Source: Floccularia luteovirens
Taxonomy: Eukaryota; Basidiomycota; Agaricomycetes; Agaricales; Squamanitaceae
NCBI GenBank assembly: GCA_009739215.1
Contig: VSJF01000007.1
Span: 930,001-994,000 of the forward strand
Direction: 5' to 3'
Length of the DNA stretch: 64,000 bases
Both the position numbers and the translations under genes were made by a program. The notes under the pieces are model-generated. The model had not been told where the DNA came from. It was given only the letters and a program-made list of their open reading frames with translations, and ran no database searches. Every line of letters starts with the position of its first letter. The stretch's first letter is position 1. Positions 1-13,086 of the stretch are shown here, piece after piece.

Positions 1-270
1 CATTCAGTAATGTTGATTGACTGAAATAAAATTTAGTATTTCATTGACTTTTTCCCATTCGAGGCACCCGGCTTTGCACTAGTGGACGTCGAGAACGATA
101 AACAACTTTTATCTGAGCAAGTGACAATAGTTCTTAAACATGCGGCTGGGGTTACCCCCGTGTCTCATGCACCTCCGGGTTACGAGAAACCCCAAGGGGT
201 AGATTATAATAAATCTGTCGGCCTACTGGAAAATGGAAACCAGCGGTTTTTCCATCATAGTCTTAGATAG
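1..270 (+). CDS. 3' end of an unidentified protein-coding gene (partial)
   Basis: Only the last coding exon lies in the window. An acceptor such as the AG at 62-63, preceded by a pyrimidine-rich run, could start it; the frame then runs from A-P-G-F-A-L-V-D-V through to TAG at 268-270. About 70 residues are visible, with a hydrophilic middle and a C terminus ending R-F-F-H-H-S-L-R. I do not recognise the family. The frame has no ATG near its left end, which fits an internal or terminal exon. It converges on the methyltransferase gene, whose stop lies 100 bases further right. Confidence 0.45.
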
Positions 271-370
271 GTGGAGTCTATGGGGCATGCAAGCTTTTTC
301 TTTTCGTTCTATGTTTGATAAATTATGGAAACCTCTGTATCCTGTAATATTAATGTGCTTACGCTGAAGG

Positions 371-1515
371 TTATGGGATCTCCGCTACTGTATCATCCAT
401 AGACATGAGCAGCAACGTTTCGAAAGTATCGTCACATTTTCTGGACTGTGTTCCCCAGGCACCTACGCCATTGATCAAGTCGGTATCTTCAGGAGGTATT
501 GCCCAAGTACCGGATTCATAACGTCGGTGGCCAACAAATACATATATATCATCATCGAGATCCCTCCCGAAACGACACCAATTTGATGCATCTTTAATTT
601 TATGCAATACTGGTTTGAATTCGAACCACAAGCCAAAGGCAGCCCAAAATGGGGTTTCTTTCGCAAGACTGCGTATTTTATAAGCCATCACAATAGTTGG
701 ACTGTCCCTCTCATTCACTGAGTTTGCCATTGAGCAAAAGGGAGGAGAGGAAAGCAAGAGCAATGTGCGAAGGAGCGGACCAAATAGCTCAGGAAAATAT
801 ACCTGGCGGTTGATGAGGATTTTTCCAGTTGGGCATAAAAGTGTTATAACCGACCAGATCGCTGCAGATTATATGGGTAAGCTTTCTTTGCGCATTGGAC
901 CTCTGTTCAATTGACAATTCCAGTGCAAGTTCCGCGACATGTTTTTCGTTTCCCCACGAGAGTGACTTCACAATGGCGGAGGCGGCGTTACTCCCAGAGC
1001 CGTTTGGCATGTGGCTCAAATTTCTTGTCAGCAAAGGACCTACCTAATAGCACATGTTAATCGGGGTCGATGGAGAAATGGCATATGAAATAGGCGAACG
1101 TCTGGGAGATCGGTTACAAAGATAACATCACGATTCGGATCCATGACATCGGCAATACATGCCCCAACCAGACCAGTACCAGAACCCAATTCGACCATAG
1201 TTAACATTGAACCTTTGTCTTCACATCCGATAAAGGGGGGGTCGAAAATATATTGTGGTGGCGCTGTCACATACAAAGCCATGAAATACGCGGCCTCCCT
1301 AAGAATGACTGCTGAGGAAACATTGTAGATAGTGTATCTATTCTTCGAATGTACCATATTCGACCAGCAATACCAAATTTATGGATGGCTTCACTCTGGG
1401 CATCCGTACCCCATATATCAGAGGCGAAGCTGGACGGAGCATTGGCGATTGTGCTGAGATGAGGATGAAAAGAAGAGGGATTTATGTTGAGATGGTGAGG
1501 AAAGTTTGGATGCAT
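371..1515 (-). CDS. METTL21/EFM-type protein-lysine N-methyltransferase
   Basis: Four exons (1515-1355, 1298-1100, 1043-855, 802-371) join into 326 residues. It is a class I S-adenosylmethionine-dependent methyltransferase. The SAM loop V-E-L-G-S-G-T-G-L-V-G is at about 89-99 and follows the family's G-R-I-W-E-A-A entry helix, which is rebuilt exactly across intron 1. The post-motif S-D-L-V-Y-F-P-E-L-F at about 181-190 is the (D/N)xxY-type signature of the METTL21/METTL22 group and is rebuilt across intron 3. Known members methylate lysines on elongation factors and chaperones; the substrate here cannot be read from sequence. It is divergent from the ANT1 gene with 170 bases between starts. 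The intron 3 donor (GTCGGT) is weak, but the frame and motif support it. Confidence 0.85.
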
Positions 1516-1685
1516 AGCACGGAAAGATATTTATTTATTTATTTGTGCAATTTCACATGAATCAGAGTTGTTGATGTCATGTTGGATATCTTAGCACCGG
1601 TCCCAGGTATCCCCGCCTCCCGGGTCCTAGTAGGTCGTCTACTTATTTACCTTCGCATACGAGTCTCCTTCTTTCCGTTTATACA

Positions 1686-3012
1686 ATGCCTGTACAGTCG
1701 AAGCCAGTACAACTGCTCACTCCTTTTGGCGCGGCTCTAGCTGGTGCACTAGGGGGCTGCTTTAGTACAGCGTAGGTCCTTTGTCTTTCGCAGAATATTC
1801 TCCACTGATAACGACCTCGAATTACAGAGTCGTGTATCCTCTAGATGTGTACGTTCTATATCTTTGAGTAGTTACTGTCTCTGACTTGACGTTAGCGCCA
1901 AAACACGTATACAAGCATTACCTTCTGATGCAAAGGGTAAAGGCAAAGATGACTTGTCCATGTTATCTGTTATCCTACGGATATACAAGAAAGAAGGCAT
2001 TAGTGGTTTATATAAAGGATTCTGGGCTACGATGCTCAACACATTTTCAATGCGTGCGTCTCTTAACTTCTATTACAATCTGAGTAACTCAAAAACCGCA
2101 TCAGAATATGCATACTTCTTCTTCTACTCATTCGTTAGGACCTCATACATCAAAAGATTAACGAAAAAGCTGCCCCCTGGTGCAAACCTCCCTGCCTTCT
2201 CAACAGCGACTGAATTACTTCTTGGAGCTATTGCCGGGGCACTCGCTCAAATCTTCACAATCCCTGTATCTGTCATTGCGACACGGCAACAGGTTGGTAG
2301 ACCAAACCGCTCAGAAATAGGAGATAAAGGATCGTCAGAGGATTCTGATGACTCATTTTTGGCTGTTGCAAACGAGATCATTGAAGAAGAAGGCGTTACA
2401 GGGTTGTGGTTGGGATTAAAGCCTGGTTTAGTGTTGACTGTGAATCCTGCTATCACATATGGAGTTTTTGAGCGAGTAAAGTCCCTCGTATTACTCGCAA
2501 AGCAAGCCAGTCCTGGCAGCAAGATGTCACCTTGGCTGTCGTTTGTTGTTGGTGCTTATAGCAAGACTCTTGCTACAATCGTGAGTTGTGTCTTCTCCCT
2601 CACTATTACAATATTTAATAAATCTATTTAGGTGACTTACCCTTACATCATGGCAAAGGTCAGAATACAGGCCCGTAGTGCAGATTCTGAGGATGCTGTT
2701 GAACGTCACAATGAATCACCCCTCCCTCATCACTATCATCATGCTAAGGCTAAGCACGTAGGTGCTCTTGACATCCTTCTGCGGGTTTGGAGGCGTCAAG
2801 GCTTTGTGGGATGGTATCAGGTTAGTACATATTACTCTGTTATCTCTCTCAACACTTTAATCTGATACGTCGCGCGACAGGGAATGCAAGCCCAGATTAT
2901 CAAAGCAGTTCTTTCACAAGCATTGCTTTTCATGTCAAAAGAGCAGTTTGAACAATGGGCAATATCCATTTTAATGTTTGCTGCTCGATTCTCTGCCAAG
3001 TCGCTAGTCTAG
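1686..3012 (+). CDS. ANT1: Peroxisomal adenine nucleotide carrier (ANT1/PMP34 type)
   Basis: Five exons (1686-1771, 1828-1848, 1896-2580, 2632-2820, 2881-3012) give 370 residues. The protein is a mitochondrial-carrier-family transporter. Three repeat signatures are visible: Y-P-L-D-V-A-K-T-R-I-Q (rebuilt over two introns), I-P-V-S-V-I-A-T-R-Q-Q, and Y-P-Y-I-M-A-K-V-R-I-Q. The third repeat motif and the long acidic loop between repeats resemble the peroxisomal ATP/AMP exchangers (yeast Ant1, animal PMP34), which bring ATP into peroxisomes for fatty-acid activation. The 21-base second exon is needed to complete the first signature. The assignment to the peroxisomal rather than mitochondrial branch is by overall resemblance. 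Confidence 0.85.
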
Positions 3013-3165
3013 ATTGCTCTCTTACGATAAGATATGGTAGAGTAATAGCTGTATAGATTTTTGTACTGCTTTATGAATCTGATGTATAAACGTTAAATGA
3101 ATTATTAAACACGTGACCACGATTGTACAGCAAGTAAATTTAGGATTATAGTAGACATTTCAGAC

Positions 3166-5204
3166 ATGTCCACAACACCACTGACCCCCCGAGGCAAGTC
3201 TACGTTTAATCCGACAACCCCAGCCACCTCCCGTGTCGCAAATACCCATGCTGTCCAGGCCTCTCCTCATTATACCACCACAAGAAGACATTCTTTGTAT
3301 GGTGTCGAAGACAGAGTTATCATAGATCCCGGTTCTCGAATATGGAAAGTTGGTTTCAGCGGCGAAGGCAGACCAAGAGGCGTGTTCTATGCTGGAGGAC
3401 CAAGTAGTGCACCTTTGTGGAGTCTCAGAAGGGCTGTTGATGCTGGTGAAAGGGAGGAAGAAGACAGGCAGTTGGGAATAAAACTACAGTCTTGTTTACG
3501 TTCGGTTTTTCACGAGTGAGCTTGATCATATTGTTGCAATGTATGGTGTTAATGTCATGGAAAGTTCATTGTTGACAGATCCAAAAGCTCGCAAAGTCAT
3601 TTTAGTGGAGCACCCGCTGTTACCCTTGTATATTAAAGAAATGATTGCACGAATATTATTTGAAAACCAAGTCATATATCTCAGTTCTTTCAAGAGGGCT
3701 GATTACTTACACCAAGAATCTAGGTACCTTCCGTTTCTTTTGCGTCAAGTCATCTTCTGTCGCTCCTTGCTGTTGGGCGAATCACAGGACTTGTTCTTGA
3801 CTGTGGTCACTTAGAGTCTGTGGTGTTACCAGTCAGTCATTGCGTTACTCGGGCTACTAGCAACTCATTCAAAACCTAGATATTTGCTGCAAGGCCCTTA
3901 TATCCTCAACTAAGAACAACTCCGCTAGCAGGGAGTACCTTGGGTTCTCATTTACGCGCTCTTCTTCTTATGTTCGGGACGTATATGCCCCCACCGACGT
4001 CACTTAGCTCGGCGGTTAACATTCCTGCCGCTAACCGCACAACAAGAGTACCTCAAGAAGTCCTTACCGATGTAGTTATTGAGGAGATCAAGACCCGCTG
4101 CTGTTTTGTAGGTGATATGCTAGGGCTAATTCGGCAACAACTGCGAGGAGAAACACCTGCAGAGGAAGATGTCTCCGAAGCAGATCTCCCACCGAGCGAT
4201 ACAGCGCAATCCGAGTCTGAATACTCGCATGCAGGGCTCAGTACGACATCTTCACAAAACGAATATTCCGAATTCTCTGTTGTATCAAGCTCGCGTCCAG
4301 ACTCGGAAGAAGAACCACATGGCGAAAAACATCTACAGGCACTGGCTACCATGTATAAGCGTCACTCGACAGCCACAGACCTTCAAATACGCGTATTGCC
4401 ACCAGTTTCACAACAGACAGGTACTGGTCGTGGTACTTTAATAATTCCAGGTTGGATCCGTGAACGGGCAGCAGAGGTCTTGTTCGAGGGTGGTGATGTG
4501 GACGAGAGTAGCTTAGCAGAAATGATTCTAGATGCTCTTCTAAAGGTGCTTCAGTAGCTCGACTTTCATTAACGTCTTATCTTAATTGTATTATGCAGGT
4601 TCCTGTTGACCTTAGGAAAACTATGGCATCTTCTATACTCGTATCAGGTGGAACTGCTATGCTCCCTGGTTTCATTCCTCGCCTACATAACGAGCTGCTC
4701 CGTGCTATTGCACCGCCCATGACGGCATCAAGGCATACAAATAATTCAAATCGACCCCAGCTACCGCAGTATGATAGATATGCCTCATTGCGACCTTTGA
4801 TACCTTATTTCGCAATCCTAAATAATCCGTCTCCACCACCCCCGGCATCAGATAGGGCTAATGCTAATGCAGGTAAGGCTCCAGCCTTTTGTCCAGCAAC
4901 GTTGGCATGGGTCGGAGGGTCGTTGGCAGGGTACGTGTTACAATCTTATTGTTAACAAATAAATTGATTTCTGATATGGAAATCCTCCATAAATAGGGCG
5001 CTTAAAACAGGCGGTGCGGAAGTATCTCGTGAAAAATGGGATGAAGAAGATCCAGACCGTAATGCCGATGAGAGCATGGAAGTGGAGGTAATAGAAAAGG
5101 AAGTTGTGAAGACTCCTTTGCGCAAGGTTTTACCTGACTGGACCCGTACGCCACTACCTCACGGGGCGCCCACGGTTGGTATCTCATTATTGGCACAAGT
5201 GTAG
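3166..5204 (+). CDS. ARP10: Dynactin actin-related protein Arp10
   Basis: Six exons (3166-3515, 3565-3670, 3724-3831, 3880-4545, 4599-4930, 4997-5204) give 589 residues. It has an actin fold. A divergent phosphate-1 loop (I-I-D-P-G-S-R-I-W-K-V-G-F-S-G-E) comes first, then V-P-S-V-S-F-A-S-S-H-L-L-S-L-L with L-V-L-D-C-G-H-L-E (second phosphate region), and near the end S-G-G-T-A-M-L-P-G-F (adenosine motif). These match Arp10/Arp11, the pointed-end capper of the dynactin filament that links dynein to cargo. It is longer than the human protein (about 417) because of a proline/threonine-rich N-terminal tail and a serine- and acid-rich insert within exon 4 (bases about 4150-4330). The donor after exon 4 (GTGCTT) is weak but restores K-V-P-V-D-L-R-K. 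Confidence 0.87.
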
Positions 5205-5421
5205 CTCTTACGATTGTTCATGTATGATGGTATTGGCATAATTGTTGTAGAATAATCAAATTATAATAATAATGCCATCAAATGTAATCGAGATGAATTG
5301 AAAGAAAAAAATCCTTGTACATTGAGAACGAACGGATGACCATCACTGATGAAGGTGAAGAATGGACAAAGAAAAATGGGATCAATGAAAGGAATGTAGA
5401 AGGTATCACAATATATGAATG

Positions 5422-7678
5422 TTACGAAGGACTGTCTATGATGCGAAGAATGATTTTAGGCCCAGTGAGAGATTTGAGTAGACTGTCCCAATCCTTTGCA
5501 TGGTTGATGAGGTATAAATCTACATCATCTGTAATGGACCCAGAAGAGACTTTATTGGCTTTCGAGCGTGGTGGGGATTTGGGAGAGTCCATCGCAGCGA
5601 TTGTGAAGGCCTGGGAAAGGGGAACTCCCTCTTGACCAACAAATTTGTTATAAATGCGTTGTCGAGCTTCTGCAAATGGGATATCGCGTCGTAAACGAAG
5701 TATGATAATAGAGTTATTATAGACAGCTTTGATAGATATGGATGGTGCGCCAGAGGAAGAGAAATCGCTGGTTGTTGAGACGGTCAATGATGTAGATGCC
5801 ATTGAAGTGGTGGGAGAGGGGGGTGGCTCAGAAATGATGAATGTGGGTTTATTGTTGTTAGATTGTTTGGGGTGGCCGGTAGGTGTTTCCGGGCGACTGA
5901 TAGGTTCCTCTGGAATATATGAAACTGGGCGAGGGAAGGCATCTACTGAAATAGAATAATGAATAAATTGTCTTAGCATAAAAGTAGATGAAATTTACCT
6001 AAAGATGATATGTCCCCATCATAACCACTCTCGGATTCGATGTCAAAATCAGAAATAGAAAATGTGGCGGAGGCACGAATACTAGAAAATGTATCTTCAT
6101 CACGTATGCGAGGAGGAGGAGTGGGAGGGCGAACAGCGTCTGCTGATGCGTAAGTTAGTATGGAAGAAATACTGGCCATCGACTCGCGGTTCCAACGCTC
6201 AGGTATATCACTTGGCATTGAGACACCAAGGTACGCCGATATTGTCCCATTAGAGGAAGTTGACTGCCAGGATTCACGAATAGAACTTGGCCCTGTAACA
6301 AAAGCGTCAGACCCATTAAAAAACTTCCGTCCTGAATGTGTACTTACATGCTGCACCATCATTAGAAGCAAATTCGGTTACTCCGGAATCTGGGCTAGCG
6401 GCAGGAGATGCATATACGCTGCAGTGTCGATTAGAACCACGCTCTTTGTTTAGAATAGCAGGTTTCCGCCTCGGAAAATCGGATTGGTCCTTAGGAATTT
6501 GGGTATCATCAATTTCAGGTAGTGTACCTAGAGGAGAGATTGAGCGGGTGGTTCCGTGGGGACCAAAGCGGTGTTGTGGATTGTAATCGAAGTCAATAGG
6601 ATCTTCATCTGCAATAGTTGGGGTGATAGCATTGTTCTGGTGATCGGCACTCCCATCTGAGTTCGAGGAAGATTCAGACGAAGTAGAAAGTTTGCGCGCT
6701 CGGGACTCGGTCAATGTTGTTGAACTTGTGTCGATGGACAATTCGCTGGGAGGTATTGATCGGAATGTTTCCAGAGTTGTAGCAACAGAATGACAGCGAG
6801 TCCTTTCGCTGGATACGGATTTGCTCGGAGAACTTTGCGGACGCAGTGTAGAGGATGAGTAAGTACTCAGCGTCATGGAGCTCCGTGAGTCGAACTTTTT
6901 GCCATCACTTATAGATAAATCGCGATCTTTTTTACGATAACCGAAGAAGTGCGTTAATTCATTTCTGATTTCATGGATGAGAGCTGGAAGATCTGGGTCA
7001 AAAAGCGCTTGGATAAAAGACTCTAGATTTTCTTGTCTCTTTTCGGCAGTAGATATACTTGTTTTGAAAACGGAGCCTTTTTTGCTCAAACGGGGTATAT
7101 GTTTGTGTATGTCCAGAGAGACTGACTCGGGGGCAGGACCTGGCGGTAGAGACTCAAAAGATGACGCTCGGTCTTGCAGATACATGCCATTCTTTTTCAC
7201 ACCCTTTCCTCTTTGTAGGCGTTTTCGTTTCATTCGGGCTGCCTCTGCATATTTGGATTCTAAGTCGTCTTGAAACCAAAGACAGTCCTCCCAGTTGCGC
7301 CAAATTTCATAATCCCCATAAGATTCACCGGAGGAAACAGATGACCGATCGCCCCTTGAGATGCGGCATATGCGCATTCCATGATAATAATCACCACCTG
7401 GAGTTGGAATCAGCGTGATGCAAGGTACAGAAACGGGCAAGTCCAACCGAGTTTCCTTGGGGGGATCAAGTCCACTAAGAACCTTGTTGGAGGATGTCTC
7501 AACAATGCTCTTGCATAGTTCTGGTCATTATGGGGTGTTAGGAGAAGTTGGGACAGTGAGTGGCAATATACTCACATCACCTGACGAGACGGTGTGAGCA
7601 AAACCCTCTCCAAGCTATATTAAGCGATGTTAGATAAAGGATCTGATAAGAGAGAAAGATACAGACAGCTAGTTGCAT
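5422..7678 (-). CDS. PX and PB1 domain protein, Bem1-like without SH3
   Basis: Five exons (7678-7667, 7614-7581, 7520-6348, 6292-5999, 5945-5422) give 678 residues. The N-terminal part reads as a phosphoinositide-binding PX domain: D-Y-E-I-W-R-N-W-E-D-C-L-W-F, later H-I-P-R-L-S-K-K-G, then a helix R-Q-E-N-L-E-S-F-I-Q-A-L-F. A long serine/threonine/proline-rich linker follows. The last about 100 residues form a PB1 domain, with a basic first strand (S-I-K-A-V-Y-N), R-L-R-R-D-I-P and the acidic D-D-V-D-L-Y-L cluster. PX plus PB1 is the C-terminal half of the polarity scaffold Bem1/Scd2; no SH3 domain is visible. The first exon (12 bases) and second (34 bases) are inferred from splice sites and are the least certain part. 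Confidence 0.75.
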
Positions 7679-9308
7679 GGCTCAACAGAGAGTTAGGAGC
7701 ACGAAATGAGACTTGGAAGACGAGAAGAGTGTTTGTGAGTAGAGATAGTTACGGGAATAAGCAAGGAGGAAGGGGGTATTGGGGACATATTTGAGAGAGA
7801 CAGGCTTATTGTCTTCATGGTACGCGGAAATCTAATCAGGGCACAGCAACGACGGATTGGGACAGCAAAACAATAAGAGATGATCTCATATTTTTTTAAT
7901 TCCGTAACTTTCTTATTGTCTTCATTCCATTATTGGTATCCACCGGATCATCATGGCATTGCCAAATTATCTCCTCTTGGAAATTGGTATCGTTGAATGA
8001 TATGGAGTATAGGTGGTATCGGAGTACTTCCAACGACCATACTCGAAAGTGCAAGGGTCACGTACTCTCACAATGCCGTTTCATCTCCGACAAAGCCGAC
8101 AGGGGCGAGGCTGGAATAAACTTTGTTCATTTTCGGGCGGAGTTCAATGCCTAGTCACTAATTTCTCAGCTATACTACAGAGGATTGCTAGAAATTTGGC
8201 ATGTAGCATGAGATATAACTTTTCAATGATTTGTTGAAATATTGGAGCAAGGGGCTCAGAATAAGAGCTGATTAGTATGAAAGTCGCATGTTCTGACCGA
8301 AGTTGGGTATATACTCAGAGCATCAGATGGGGAGGACTGGAGAAATTTGCAATTTTGCGAAGGTACCATTTAGTATGCGCAACGGAAAAGAAAAACCAGA
8401 TAAAAATAAGTATACAGGGGTTTTCGTCATAGAACAGAAAAATCATATATTTATTCTTTCTTTCCAGTCTATATATGGTTTATAGATATCATCATGTGTC
8501 AATGTAGAACATATGCCAGGCCCCTTGCATCGACTTTGACAGTAAGCAGAGTTGCATTGGAGACATAAAAAAAGTATTACTGACCACCTATAGATAAGGA
8601 AATGGAAATGGAAATTTATTACGCTAGAATCAGAATTGGAATTCTACCACTGCCGGTGTGTGAGCTAGACATGTCCACGTGTACATTGCAAAGAACGTTA
8701 AAAACTTGAGAACACAAAGGTAGCGTGAATTATGTAATCTATTAAACTTTGCATGATTTGACATAAAATATTTCATGGGTATCTGTATATACTATGTACG
8801 TATGAAATGGATTGGAACAGTGAAGGTGACATCTTTGAAGCTATCACAACTTATCGTACAAACTCACATTTTTTAATAGATAACCCGTATCTTTGAAAAT
8901 TTCCATGTGCATCAGGATTCAAACTCCCACCAACTCCTAGAAGGCATAACATATGTGTGAATTTCCCTGCAACTGCCTGAACTCCAACTATGCATGTCGT
9001 ACATGCTGCGCAAAATGTCTCCAGAGATGGTAGGCACTTACGCTCCCCCTTCCCTTCTCCCATCCCCGGCGGCCTGGCGCTTCCTAGCTTCCCCAGGTCT
9101 GAACAGTAGTGTATTTGTCAGAACTTTGGAGTCTTCAAGCAACGCGAAGGGAGTCATGTGGTCCACTATACATAACGGAACTTCTTGTCAAACGGAACTT
9201 CTGGCAGTTATTTTGAAACCAACTTCCTAAATTGCAGGTCCACTTCATGGTGGTGCACTGTCTTATCGGCCCACCAGGATTGGTTGAGGTCTCTCAGGCT
9301 CCATAAGG
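7679..9308. other. Gene-poor spacer of 1.6 kb
   Basis: Only short open frames (60-80 codons) in unrelated phases are present, without recognisable domains or convincing intron chains. No repeats or transposon ends were seen. It must contain the promoter of the PX/PB1 gene at its left and that of the OPT gene at its right. Confidence 0.5.
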
Positions 9309-9315
9309 TATAAAA
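9309..9315 (+). promoter_or_regulatory. TATA box of the OPT transporter gene
   Basis: A perfect TATAAAA lies 47 bases before the ATG at 9362, within a short leader that has no intervening ATG. Position and context fit a core promoter, though the spacing implies a very short 5' leader. Confidence 0.5.
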
Positions 9316-9361
9316 CCCACCTACATAAACTGAGAGTTGTTATCTCTGTTTCCTCACGAAA

Positions 9362-12300
9362 ATGTCCGAGGTCGTTAAGGAAACGACCAGCGATGTCGAA
9401 AAGTTCTCTCCGTCTGTAGACGAGAAGCAAGATTTCAAACAAATCGACACTGCCGATGGAGATTCTGACAGCAACTTTGGCGTACTGGAGAGTGAACGTG
9501 ATATCGCAACCAATGTAATTACTATTGCTGATGATCCTTCGCTCAATCCATGGACCGTCCGTGCCTTTGTCATTGGTATTGGACTTTCTGCGTTCGGTGG
9601 GGTGCTTGGTACGTTCTTCCACGGCTGTCAAGTTGGTTGAAGCATATAACTAAACGTCGTGTCAGCTGAAATTTATTACTTCAAACCGGTGAGCTTCTTT
9701 CGAAATATCCAGGTGGATGAACTAACTACATCCTTATTAGCAAACTGTACTCGTCTCAACATTGTTCCTTGGAATAATTTCCTATATTCTGGGTATTTGC
9801 ATGGAAACAATCATTCCAACCCGGGGCATCTTTCGATACCTCAATCCAGTACGCACTTTGCCAATACTTCCCTTCCTCACCTCTTATGTCACTGTAGCAC
9901 CCATTCAATAAGAAGGAAAATTCATTTATAGTCATCATGGCAAGTGCCGCAGCGAACTCGGCATTAGGAACCGAGGTCTTGGCTGTTCAACGGCTGTTTT
10001 ATAATATCACACCAAATCCTGCATCAAGTATCTTGTGAGTCGTCCATGGGGCTCAGTGTCCACACGACTGCTGATAAGCACCATTAGTTTGCTATTCAGT
10101 AGTCAACTATTAGGTGAGAAACTTTCCGTTTGCTAGCATTACCCCATTAACTCCAAATGAAGGTTACGGCATTGGAGGGCTTTTCCGCTGTAAGTGCGCG
10201 ATCTCATTGTCACAATCTTCAATGGTGGCTGAGTAACATCATAGCTGTTTTGTTGTACCCGTCAAAGATGCTTTACCCCGGGATTCTGCCGCTTGTTTCT
10301 ATGTATGACGCACTATTTAAGGATGTTGTTGGTGCCAGCAAGAAACTTCGATTGTTTTGGATCATTTTTGGCATGTGCGTGAAATACACCTCCTTATGGT
10401 GCGTATTAATGACGTTTAACAGAATTTTCATTTGGGAACTATTTCCCGAATGGATGTTCCCTCTCCTTACGGGGTTCTCGATATTTTGTCTCGCAAACCC
10501 TAGGTCCCAAGATTTTACGAGAGTTTTCGGTGGCTCCAATGGTAATGAAGGCCTCGGTCTTCTATCATTGTGTCTTGACTGGCAATATATCTCGGGAGGT
10601 AAGTACCATACCGGTTGATGAGCGTCACTGAGTATGTATGATAATACAGGTTATAACCCGATGACTATTCCTCTGAAGGCACAGTTTTCTAACTTCATTG
10701 GCTACATTTTATGCATGGTCGTTTTTGTGGGGGTCTTCTATGGCAATATCTGGCAGTCCAGGACACTGCCCTTCGTGAGCCACTCCTTGCATATATATCA
10801 TCACCGTTCGTAACGCATATATTTCAGCTCTCTCAGGAACTATTCTACCCAAATGGAACGGTATACGACCAGTTGTTAATTTTAAATGATAAATTCGAAG
10901 TAGACAAAACTCTTTTAGAAGAGCAAGGTCTAGTAAGTATTATTCTGTGAGCCACATAATGGTGAATGACTTGGCTTTCAGCCATTTTATGCAGGAACTT
11001 GGGTTGTTCAACTTCTCACCACAAATCTTGGCATGGGTGCAACATTCACACATCTTTTGTTATGGAACCTGGACGACATGAAAGCCGCTTGGAGCTGGCT
11101 AAGCCCGGCAGGGTTGCGGGACGTGTGGTCCAACTTCAATTGGAGGTTCTGGACCGATGATGGAATGCGTGACCAACGGAAAGAAGACAATATTGATCCT
11201 CATTATCGTGAAATGCTCAAGGTGATCAGATATCCTGTGTTGTAGGAAAAGCATCTGAAGTCGCTGTTTTCAGTATCCCGATGCACCTAATAGCTGGTAT
11301 ATGGTCACACTTGCAGCTTCGGCCATCATTGCTCTCGTTATCATATACAAAGCTGATTCAACTCTTCCATGGTACGAATTTTTTGTGATTTCGTAACGAC
11401 ATGCTCTTACGTGAACTCTTTGGCTAGGTGGGGTTTCTTGATTGCTGCCCTATTGGCTACTGTTTCTATTTTGTTCTTCGGCACCCTTTATGCTATTACT
11501 GGACTACAGTTCATTATTCAACCATTCATACAGGTAAGTACCTATTATGGAAAGTGGGTGCGTATACAACTGATACATGTACGACTATTGAAGATGATCG
11601 GTGGATTCATACACCCAGGAAAGCCCATGGCAAACATGTACTTCGTTTTGTTTGGTTACAGTCAGTATCCACACTTTGTTTATTTTATTCCATCTCATAT
11701 ATCGTTCCAGATTCTGTCGTACAAGCTCAGCTGTTGATGCGTGACCTGAAAATCGCTCAATGTATGAACTATTTGGAAGTGATCGATGCTGGATCTGATT
11801 TTATGATTCATGACAGATACTAAATTACCCCCTCGGGCAGCCTTCACCGCTCAGATCATAGGAACATTGCTTGGTTGCGTATTGAACTTTGGTCGGTATT
11901 ACTTGCTTCTCCGTAACATGATGTCTGACCCCCCTGGTAGTGTTGATGAATTCAATTATCGACAACCAGCGTGACATACTGCTTTCGGTCGAAGGCACGA
12001 ACATATGGTCAGGTCAACAGCCGCAGCAATACAACTCTCAAGCAATCGCATGGGGTGGGCTCAGGTGATTACATGTCTCCGCAACTAACTCCATGATGTT
12101 AAACTACTGAATCCACAGCCACGAGCTCTTTGCAATTGGGAAGAGATACCAATTTGTGGCATGGGCGTACTTGTTCGGCTTTATGGTACCCGTGCCGTTC
12201 TGGATTATTCATAGGTTCTGGCCAAAGTTGAGAGCGGACTATCTTTATACCCCTGTCATATGGTATGTCGTCTGACCAGATACATGCTTTGGACGTACTG

Positions 12301-12755
12301 ACAATGTGATAGCTACTATATTGGATGGCTTTGTGTCGGCATCAATTCTTCCATTCTTTCGTACTTCGCAGTTGCATATCTGTCTCAGTGGTGGCTGAGA
12401 ACCCGATACCCGAAGTGGTTTGTCAAATATAACTACATCGTGTCAGCTGCTCTGGACGGAGGAACACAGGTAATTATCTTAAATCCCTCATTGCATCATA
12501 TCTTACCGGGTGCATTTTAGATAATGGTCTTTATATTATCATTCGCGGTACAAGGCGCATCAGGGGAATCCCACTTGTTCCCGCAATGGTACGAATTTTA
12601 TCTTGATATCCTTGGCTCGGGGTTTCTGACTTTCTTTTGCCAATTAGGTGGGGAGCTAATCAAGCTGGTAAGATGTCGTCTTATACAATTGAAAATAAAC
12701 TAACGACATAATAATTTTAGGCAACTATGATAGATGCGCAGTAATTGATACTTGA
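9362..12755 (+). CDS. Oligopeptide transporter, OPT family
   Basis: Twenty-two exons, several under 30 bases, join into 762 residues. The hydrophilic N terminus leads into N-P-W-T-V-R-A-F-V-I-G, the position of the OPT hallmark (usually N-P-Y-x-E-V-R-A). Then A-E-I-Y-Y-F-K-P-Q-T-V and N-S-A-L-G-T-E-V-L-A-V-Q follow, both typical of the family. About 14-16 hydrophobic segments are visible. Near the end come G-G-T-Q-I-M-V-F and F-P-Q-W-W-G-A-N, matching the conserved C-terminal block. Proteins of this family import small peptides or glutathione-like compounds by proton symport at the plasma membrane. Exon joins (for example 9608/9666, 9688/9741, 9848/9898, 10034/10088, 10113/10163) all keep frame, and the total is divisible by three. 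Confidence 0.92.
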
Positions 12756-13086
12756 AATTGTTTGCTAGTATTACGAGAAATGATAACTTTGTCTTGTAAA
12801 AGTTAAATTTAGCACCAATATGACATTTTAAGCCGTGAACAATATCATAGGTGCATAGACGCACTTCTGATGAGATCTTGAGAAGTCATTGACGTTTTTT
12901 CACTTTAAGTTGTATTAGTTAGCCTTTTCGTTCATTTTTGTACTGTAAACTTCTTATTACGTACGTAGTAGTTTCATTGAACTCGCGTAAAACACATGTT
13001 CATGATTACATAATCATGACGGTGTTGGCGCCGCACTCCAGGAGTTCATTATCCTCTCCCAAAATCTCAATAGCGACAAAATACAC
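12756..13086. other. Intergenic spacer
   Basis: AT-rich sequence between the OPT stop and the next start on the same strand. No ORF or clear TATA element was recognised; it should contain the OPT polyadenylation region and the next promoter. Confidence 0.5.

Noticed and set aside
8851..9230. Overlapping frames before the OPT gene, one with a C-A-A-C-T-T-C pattern that briefly suggested a hydrophobin
   Set aside because: The eight-cysteine pattern and signal peptide of hydrophobins are absent.
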